A DNA stretch of 64,000 nt, from NCBI GenBank assembly GCA_025738555.1, contig JAOVFP010000018.1, positions 1,860,001 through 1,924,000 on the forward strand, given 5' to 3'. Shown here one piece after another: positions 57,304-64,000 of this stretch. The notes below the pieces were generated by a model that made no database searches, had not been told where the DNA came from, and saw nothing but the letters and a program-made list of their open reading frames with translations. Positions within the stretch are counted from its first letter, which is position 1; each line of letters starts with the position of its first letter. The translations under genes and the position numbers were made by a program. This stretch comes from Cyathus striatus. Its lineage: Eukaryota; Basidiomycota; Agaricomycetes; Agaricales; Nidulariaceae.

Positions 57304-59439
57304 GGATGCACTCAAGTTTTGGTATTGAGATCACATGATGTTGGTACACATATCAAGCCATTATGATTTTCTGGTTTTCTTCATAAACTCACTCTCAATC
57401 TCTCCACCCTACTTACTCATATTTTACATTCTGGACCCTTACTCTTGGTACTTATGGCATTCTGCCTGCACTGCAAAAATGTGGTTTTCATTCTTTTCAT
57501 TTCCTTACCTCATTGCATCCTCATTATCAATTAAAAATCCTTCCCTCATTCATTACTGTAGTTGTATATTTGTCATATGTACACTTGGAGAAATCCAGCT
57601 TCACATTCCCCCCCTTTTATCTTTCAAATGTGAGCTCACTGGATCTGAAGGATGGACATCCATCCATCCACTCACATCAATTCTTTGTGTTGAGGATACC
57701 TGCAAGCCAATATCCTCCTCCACAAAAATCAGGATGATATTGGAAGGAGATTGGAAGGAGAATGGAAATGGAATAGAAGTGCATGGCTATGACATTGTTG
57801 CAGTATTCAGTGGGTCTTGGTAGTGTGTGATACTGAGACCTGTTGAGTAATAGTGGCATTGAGAGTGATGCAGAAGTGTCAGCATTGGAGGGAAGATGAG
57901 GAAGAAAGCATGAACAAATGTGTAAACTCACATACCAGTCAATACCAGTTGATTACATAATATAAAGAAATAAGGCCAGCAAGCAGCATTGCCCACTACC
58001 TTGCCAATGCCATATTACTTACAAGGATGACCGAGAAGCTGAACAAATAGTATATCACCTATTGACATTGGTGCTTGAATTCAGACTGCTGCCAAGGGGA
58101 GAGGAGATAAAACAATTAGAGGTCAAGGCAAAATAGCACTTGTAGGATGGATGTAAATCTCTGAAAACATGAAGACCTCCATTCCTTCAGTGTGTTACAA
58201 GTGGAATCTCAACCCATTCCAAATCTGCTCCATCCCTGCACCATACACCGTGCTTGCCAACCATTACTGGTACCCCAGCCATTGGTTATGAATGATGTGG
58301 CTCAATATACACATGGGATTAGCAGGGGGAGAAAGAACATATGCATTAGTGCTATCCACATCACTTGAAATAGTATGAAAATGTACCACTTGCATATCAC
58401 CTCAAACTCCAACCTCCAATGAGAGCTGTATGCAGCATCAACACAAAACTTCACAGGATTGAGTCCCCCTTCACAGGTTGCCATTCCTTCTACATTCCCA
58501 TTTTTCTATATTCCTCCAACTACTTCATGTTAAGAACTAGTACTCATGGAGTTTGAATCGAAAAGAGATCGCCAGCACAGTTGGAACAGCAGTAAAGTGC
58601 CAGTTGAAGTTCAGAAGACAGAGTGTCAGTGGACTAGAGTATGTGTTGAGCACGGTGATGATACATTGACAGAGTAGCAAAGGAAACTTGAGGTGGGGAA
58701 AGTTGACATGTATGACAGAGTCAGTGGTGGGGGAGAATATGAAGGGGAAAGAAAGGACCAAGGGAGGAAAGGCAAGAGAGGGTTCAGTAGGGGCCTGAGA
58801 AACTAGAAGTGTAGAAGGTGTGGGAGTAGCTGAAGGGGTACTACTACCACAACACACATAGTGAAAATTGATGGATAGTTATCGATCTGGAAGGTGGAGA
58901 GGTTTTTGAAGCAGCAAGAATAGTGTACACATAAAAAAATAATACAAGTGCAGTGTTGTGTGGAGATGAGGTGGGTGGTCGACAACAATGTTGGCTATTG
59001 TGGGACACATTGGGACATGGTGCTTTATGATAAGAAATCAAAGCTGTGGCCATTGTTTTGATGCAGCAAAATTGAGAGAAGGGAAGGGGGGCTGGAAGAT
59101 GACCATGATGGCAACATAAGCCAGGGTGGTGCTGGAGGAGGTGAGCATGTACTGCACACAGGAAATGTATAGAAAAAGAACTTACAGGATGATATGAAAA
59201 TAAAGCAGAGTGAGAACCTGGAAGAAAGGGACCATAGGGAAAACAATGACTGGAATAACCAGAGGCAGGAGATGATGATAAGAGTGATTATTGATTAGGG
59301 GGTATAACAACAAGTGCGAAAGGGTGAAAATGAGAGAAAATCAATACTTACAGGTCCTTCGAGGTGCTTCATCAGCCCTATGTCACAGAATGTCACAAGT
59401 GATCTGACCTCTAACCAATCATGGAGCGATATAAGACTT
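57304..59439. other. anonymous stretch
   Basis: C/T- and A/G-rich patches produce frames on either strand (57,335-57,823 + and 58,537-59,246 minus) without protein character. No element ends recognised. Confidence 0.3.
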
Positions 59440-59549
59440 CAGCCAATCACATAGCCAGAAAGTGAGATCCTGACTGTTGATCCACAAATTGCCTTATAGG
59501 GGAATCCAAAGGTCCCTATAACCCAACTACCTTAAAAGGTAGTGGGAAT
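59440..59549 (+). repeat. dispersed repeat ending in GGTAGTGGGAAT, copy 3
   Basis: Same order as 32,560-32,697: AGCCAATCAC, GTGAGATCCTGACT, CCTTATAGGGGAATCCAAA, CCCTATAACCCAACTACC, palindrome, GGGAAT. Confidence 0.65.
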
Positions 59550-60149
59550 CACATGTGTCACAGGCTACCGCCAATTAGAATAGCAAATGTATTCAGTAAT
59601 CGACAATACTATGTATAGTATGTAGTAGCGAGCAGTATAGTTATAAACTAAAGTACCCTTTTTGGCAACAGCATGAGACTTAGCACATAGCCTTAAGTTG
59701 AGTCCTGATTCTTACAGGTATCAAATATGACAATGTATTGAGTATGCGAAAAGAGATTGTCATTGCAAGCTGTCTACACACACTTTTATAGATGTACTGA
59801 CTACATATACTAGAATATTTGATAAAGTTCATTGTGAAAGTAGATGGCTTGTGAAGGTTCTACTTACTTCTACTCATTTCCCCATTTCACCGAATTTCGG
59901 AAGAACAATAAAAAATCACATGATATTCAAGCAGCACTGCTGCGAAAGACAAGAATGCAAGTAAGAAAAGGGTTAAGGAATGGAGTGAAGAAATAGACAG
60001 AAAGAAGATAGAAGATGAGAAATCATGCTATAATAGACAAGTAGTGCTATATCCATAACAAGTTCAGAGGGAGGGTTTTAGTGTATTCCTGCCTAAGGAT
60101 GTGAAGTAGTGGGCAACGTAGTTAGAGCATTGCTGATGTGAGACCCACT
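59550..60149. other. intergenic
   Basis: No gene or repeat recognised between the dispersed repeat and the F-box relic. Confidence 0.3.
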
Positions 60150-60624
60150 CTATTATTTTTTCAGCTGAAGAGCTACAACTCTGCGCAGAGCATGAGGAAT
60201 CGATATCCAAAAAGGATAACGTTTACGTGAAAAGTCTCTTGAACAAGAGACTGGCATAAGCAGGCTACGCATCGAATACCCGGTTCCATAACCTAGCCAC
60301 AGATCCACTTAACACAATAGCTCGAACAAGCAAGTCACGAGAATGGAAAATTCGACGTGTATGCACCAATTATATACCTCTAACAAGATATCATATATCA
60401 AATGGGATCTCCTTCAACTTATTCAACAACCCGCGTTTCCCCCGAACCTTTTTCGTACCGTGGGTCTCTGTGCTGGTGCTTCCGCCAGCAGTCGTGGCAG
60501 TCTTCTGCTTCTTGCGTCGAGGAGGTGCATTTTTCTTGAAGACTTTGCCCGCGCCGCTGTCTGAAGCTACAGCAGATACAGCAGCTTACTTGATTTGAGA
60601 GGATCTTCTGACAATGGTGTTCAT
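60150..60624 (-). pseudogene. F-box protein gene relic
   Basis: Read on the minus strand, 60,560-60,405 encodes GAGKVFKKNAPPRRKKQK and then VRGKRGLLNKLKEIPFDI, the basic linker and start of an F-box as found in many basidiomycete F-box proteins (substrate adaptors of SCF ubiquitin ligases). After PFDI there is a TGA, then fragments in shifting frames that still fit the family: FHSRDLLVRA and PAYASLLFKRLF. A possible first exon (ATG at 60,624, MNTIVRRSSQIK) is followed by a GTAAGC donor, but the apparent intron would be only about 22 bp, so part is deleted. It is divergent to HMG copy C, about 100 bp apart. Confidence 0.5.
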
Positions 60625-60920
60625 GGGAGTGTGACGCATATGTAAAATTGACGCAAAACGTGGGACTTATTCGGCGGCTAGTGCTAGCCGGCACTGGACC
60701 TTGTTTCCTCTCCCCTCCACAACAACGATGCCTCTTCCCTCGTCCCCAGTACGTTCCTCTCCCCCTCCCCTCCCTTCTTATTATCACAATAATCATTATC
60801 CCCAGCAAAGGCAGGAACATACTCCGCCCCGCGGACAGGAATATCCTTCGCACCAAACATAACACCAATAACCTATGCAGACCCCTCCGACTCCGACCCC
60901 GAATCACCCCTTCTCCAACA

Positions 60921-62246
60921 ATGGGCCACCTCTTTCCCCCTTCATCCCTCCCCGCTCCTCCCCCGACACGAAAGAGGCAACCACCAGGGAAAAGGCGAAG
61001 CCAAGGATACACCCCCCGCCCACCCAACGCATTCATGCTCTTCCGCGCCGACTTTGTCCGACAAAAGCACGTCCCAGGTACAATCGAAACGAACCAAGGC
61101 TCCCTATCCAAAATCATCGGGAACTGCTGGCACAAACTCCCACCCGAACAGAAGAAAATCTGGGATAAGCGCGCAAAAGCAGCAAAGGAAGAACATAAAA
61201 AGCTGTACCCGCACTACCGCTTCAAGCCTGTCCACAACAAGAACAAGAAGGAAAAGAGCGGGGAGAATGTGGAGGAGGAGAGGAGATGCGAGGAGGTTGC
61301 GCAGTTGTTGTTGGAGGGTAAGAAGGGGGATGAGCTTGCTCAGGCTGTTTTGGATCTTGATCGGATGAGGGATGGTCCGCGGGGTGGGATTAGGAGGCCT
61401 TCTAGTGTGCCGCTTCCTGGCGATTATGGGTTTGGAGGGGGAATTGCGTTGCCTAGTGTGCCGTTCTTGCAGCAGACGCAGCAGCAGTTCCTCAGGCGCC
61501 CTTCAAGTGCCTTCGATTCCAGCGCGTATAATCCTTATACTTTCGGATTTAGAAGACCAAGCGACCAGCGCCGAGGAAGCGCTGGGAACCTCCCACTCTT
61601 CCCTACCCCCTTCCACCCCACGCATCAAACTGGAATGCCCCTCCAGATGGACTCGGATCCCCTCCCAGAAGCAGACACATCCCTCTTCGACCCCGGCTTT
61701 CTCTCCGGCTTCGGCTCCTCATCCTCATCCTACTCGCAAGCATACGAAGCTCCTCCACCATACTCGATCAACCCATTCAGAACAATGAACGACCTCGTTG
61801 CTCCCCTCTCTCAATCCATCTCCCCGCTCCACTCCGCACAAGACATGGAAGTGTATTCTCCGGAATACACGACCGGAGAGTCGTATGCTAGTACACCAGC
61901 TACGCTGGTCGATCCCGAAAGCCCCTGGCCTGCGACTGGGAGGATGGTGGGTGGAGAAAGCGCGGGGAGTACAGCGTACTCCGGTTCTCCTGAACCGCTC
62001 GAGTCTTTACCCCAGCAGCACCAGGTTCTCGCTCCGGTACCTGTAACGCCTACTCCAGTCATGTTTGACTCGACCTGGTCGTACGAGCACCCCCAGCAAC
62101 AGCAGGTCGAAACCGATCTGTACGCACAGCAGGGGTATATGGGCTACGAAGCGGAGTCTTATGGGGGACAAGAGGCCAGTCAGGCTTTTGAAAGTCTCTG
62201 GTGTGCGCCTGCTGTGGGATTTGAGTATCAGGATGTTCATGCGTAG
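60921..62246 (+). CDS. HMG-box transcription factor (copy C), intact HMG box and C-terminus
   Basis: A nuclear sequence-specific DNA-binding protein of the fungal mating-type HMG class; basidiomycete relatives such as Pcc1/Prf1-type factors act in sexual development, but orthology is not shown here. From ATG 60,921 (AACAATGG, a good initiation context) the frame gives 441 aa. A basic, Pro-rich leader (TRKRQPPGKRRSQG) precedes an HMG box over about residues 31-105: PRPPNAFMLFRADF, then SLSKIIGNCWHKLPPEQKKIW, then a basic tail PHYRFKPVHNKNKKEK. After this comes an EEVAQLLLEGKKGDELAQAV helix, then Ser/Pro/Gln-rich sequence to the DVHA end. The same frame is open back to 60,648, but 60,648-60,920 is not conserved as coding with copy B. 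A likely older start is ATG 60,728 with an intron 60,749-60,810, giving a TYADPSDSDPES segment; that frame no longer joins the HMG frame because of a +2/-1 indel near 60,906-60,930. Confidence 0.85.
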   Translation: MGHLFPPSSLPAPPPTRKRQPPGKRRSQGYTPRPPNAFMLFRADFVRQKHVPGTIETNQGSLSKIIGNCWHKLPPEQKKIWDKRAKAAKEEHKKLYPHYRFKPVHNKNKKEKSGENVEEERRCEEVAQLLLEGKKGDELAQAVLDLDRMRDGPRGGIRRPSSVPLPGDYGFGGGIALPSVPFLQQTQQQFLRRPSSAFDSSAYNPYTFGFRRPSDQRRGSAGNLPLFPTPFHPTHQTGMPLQMDSDPLPEADTSLFDPGFLSGFGSSSSSYSQAYEAPPPYSINPFRTMNDLVAPLSQSISPLHSAQDMEVYSPEYTTGESYASTPATLVDPESPWPATGRMVGGESAGSTAYSGSPEPLESLPQQHQVLAPVPVTPTPVMFDSTWSYEHPQQQQVETDLYAQQGYMGYEAESYGGQEASQAFESLWCAPAVGFEYQDVHA

Positions 62247-62600
62247 GTTTTCTTTTTATGTTTTCGTTTTTGCTTCTCCGTTATGTTTTGTTACGTTCTC
62301 GACCCCATCTCCACGACTACGAATACCCACTCATTAATCGCGTTCTCTTTTCATATATCATATCCCACTGTAGCTTTAGCTTTCCGTCTCGTCTCGTGCC
62401 TCGTATCGTCGTTTTTAAATGTAGCCATATACTCGTCTCGTCTGTTCTTTTGTTTCTTGTTATATAGTTTTGTGTTTTTGTTCTACATGAAAAGTTTAGA
62501 TATGTTTTGCGTTTTGGTTAGATACTGAATGTGCACTGTAGCTCTATTTAATAGTCTTTTGTGAATGTATTTTTTTTGGATTGGTATGAGTTCGTTCGAA
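62247..62600 (+). repeat. conserved 3' block of the HMG module (copy C)
   Basis: Same landmarks as 268-625 and nearly identical to it. Confidence 0.8.
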
Positions 62601-63956
62601 GTGAAGTTTTTTGTAGAGGTATTCATCACGCTTTTTATGGTAAGTATACTCAAGGCGCATTGACTTGATGGTAATTTCTAGTTGTTGGTTGCCATCGCCC
62701 CGTACGAAGTCATACCTTTTTTTCTTTTTTCTTGTGCATCCTATTTATCTTGTGTCGACGTACTGCTAGATCACGATGTTCACGCTAAACACCGTCAAGG
62801 CGCGATGCATCGATGACTTTGCGGTACGTACGTACGTATCTGCCGTACGCAGTAGTTGGTTGACATCGTACTTTGACTTTCTCTGATTTTTTCCCGGGCT
62901 GTCTAAGTATCTTTTGTCGATGTACAAATCATGTTGTTTCTGTTAGAGACGTTAAGGAACGATGACTTAGCGGTACTTATGTACATAACCAGTATCCGGT
63001 TGTTCGTTGCCATTACTCGGACCCCAGCTTGTATTTTATGATTTCTACATATCGAGTGAGATGTTTCTGTTAGCCAAGGCACAGTGACTTATTAGTGGTA
63101 CTTGTGTACTTAACCCATACCCAGTCGTTGGTTGCCATTCTCGTCACTTTTTCTTTCTCTTGTACTTTCTAGTGTCGCGATTTCTACGTATCTTGTGTTG
63201 ATGTACAAATCACGCTGTTTGTCAAGGTGCGATGACTAGACGGTAATTATGTACTTGGTTAGTACGCAGTCGTTGGCTGCCATTCCTTCAATATTTGTCT
63301 ATCCTTTTCATTTCTTATTTTTTTGTGCTTTCTACGTGTTGAATTTCGATGTGTCCAGTGAGAGGTTTATGTTAGCCGAGGCATGGTGACTTACCATGAC
63401 TTCGAAGAATTTTTTCTTGTGCTTTATATATATGTATCTTATGTCAACGTACCACTGGATCAAGCTGTTTCTGTTAGAGACGTTAAGGTACGATTACTTA
63501 GCGGTATGTATGTACTTATTCAGTACACGGCCCGTCGTTAGTTGTCATCCCGTTTTCCTAGTCATTTGACTATATTTTTTTTCTTTTCTTTTCTTGTGCT
63601 GCCTAAGTATCTTTTGGTGGACGTACCACTGGATCGCGCTATACGTTAAGCACTGTCGGATCACGATGACTTAGTGATATGCATTCACCAGTCGTTGATT
63701 GTCATCGCTACCGCTACCGTCTATAATACTTACCTCTTTTCTTTTTTCCTGTGCATTATAAGTATCTTTTATCGACGTATTACAGTACCAGTGTACGTCA
63801 AGGTGTGATGACTTAATGGTACTTATGTAGTTAGCCAGTACCTGGTGACTGTCAAGGTACGATAGATTAGTGGTACCGCACCTATGTCTATAGCTCTTTG
63901 GTCGTTTTAGCACAGTAATCATGCTATTTAGGTTACCGTTCATCACACTCCCTCGG
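62601..63956 (+). repeat. degenerate tandem array C
   Basis: Unit for unit the same as array A (626-1,984), with scattered substitutions and small indels; for example 62,697-62,717 matches 709-729 almost exactly. It retains the empty TA site of the element inserted in array B. Confidence 0.8.
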
Positions 63957-64000
63957 GGGTTTTTCTTTTCGTTTTTGCTTCTTCGTTATGTTTTGTTACG
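63957..64000 (+). repeat. start of another solo 3' block, cut by window edge
   Basis: TTTTTCTTTTCGTTTTTGC onward matches 1,990-2,033, so the A-type layout continues beyond the window. Confidence 0.7.

Noticed and set aside
60419..61135. 238-codon minus-strand frame opposite the HMG gene
   Set aside because: Overlaps the HMG box antisense; only its 60,405-60,560 part, in a different frame, resembles an F-box protein.
1..64000. LTR or LINE retrotransposon
   Set aside because: I found no reverse transcriptase, RNase H-integrase order or long direct terminal repeats; the 3' blocks are direct repeats but enclose only the array.

Overview
The window is nuclear DNA of a fungus, most probably a mushroom-forming basidiomycete (Agaricomycetes). 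The evidence is short introns of about 48-64 bp with GT..AG ends, an HMG-box factor of the fungal mating-type class, a cytochrome P450 with about nine introns, a DUF6532-like gene, a fungal NB-ARC/TPR (NLR-like) gene and an F-box relic. I see no reverse transcriptase, integrase, rRNA gene or CRISPR array. Most of the window is repeats and DNA transposons.

1-17.85 kb: the window opens in the last 88 codons of an HMG-box gene (copy A). It is followed by a conserved 3' block of about 350 bp, a degenerate array of about 150-bp units, and a second 3' block. Next come a 1.43-kb fold-back element, more 3'-block and array remnants, an unrecognised 183-aa gene, and a convergent P450 gene with an in-frame stop just before its heme motif. 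Copy B of the HMG gene (10.9-13.9 kb) is a pseudogene split by a 1,457-bp fold-back element. Its downstream array is interrupted by a 1,058-bp TA-flanked element. Copies A and C keep the corresponding empty sites.

17.85-43 kb: a transposon graveyard. Two copies of a family with TATGG ends lie head to tail. The second contains a 2.86-kb inverted-repeat element and a 4.03-kb hAT element with an exact 8-bp target duplication. Further right are tandem repeats of about 312 bp, minisatellites, a TA-flanked MITE, a large 9-bp-repeat palindrome, and a CACTA-type (Tnp2) transposase gene broken by one amber codon. CpG looks depleted here, with CG changed to TG or CA between element copies, as expected from cytosine methylation.

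43-54.3 kb: host-like genes on the + strand: a five-exon DUF6532-like gene, a three-exon gene of unknown function, and a five-exon NLR-like protein (about 1,197 aa) whose 14 TPRs (the last partial) are encoded in an exact 126-bp DNA period. A third fold-back element (1,452 bp, 6-bp duplication) follows.

54.3-64 kb: repeats and anonymous sequence, then an F-box relic divergent from HMG copy C, the only copy with an intact HMG box and C-terminus. Copy C is followed by the same 3' block and array as copy A, so the two window edges are paralogous and about 62 kb apart. The genes form no pathway. The organising theme is repeated HMG-gene-plus-array modules separated by transposon insertions, with an NLR and a DUF6532 gene in the repeat-rich compartment.
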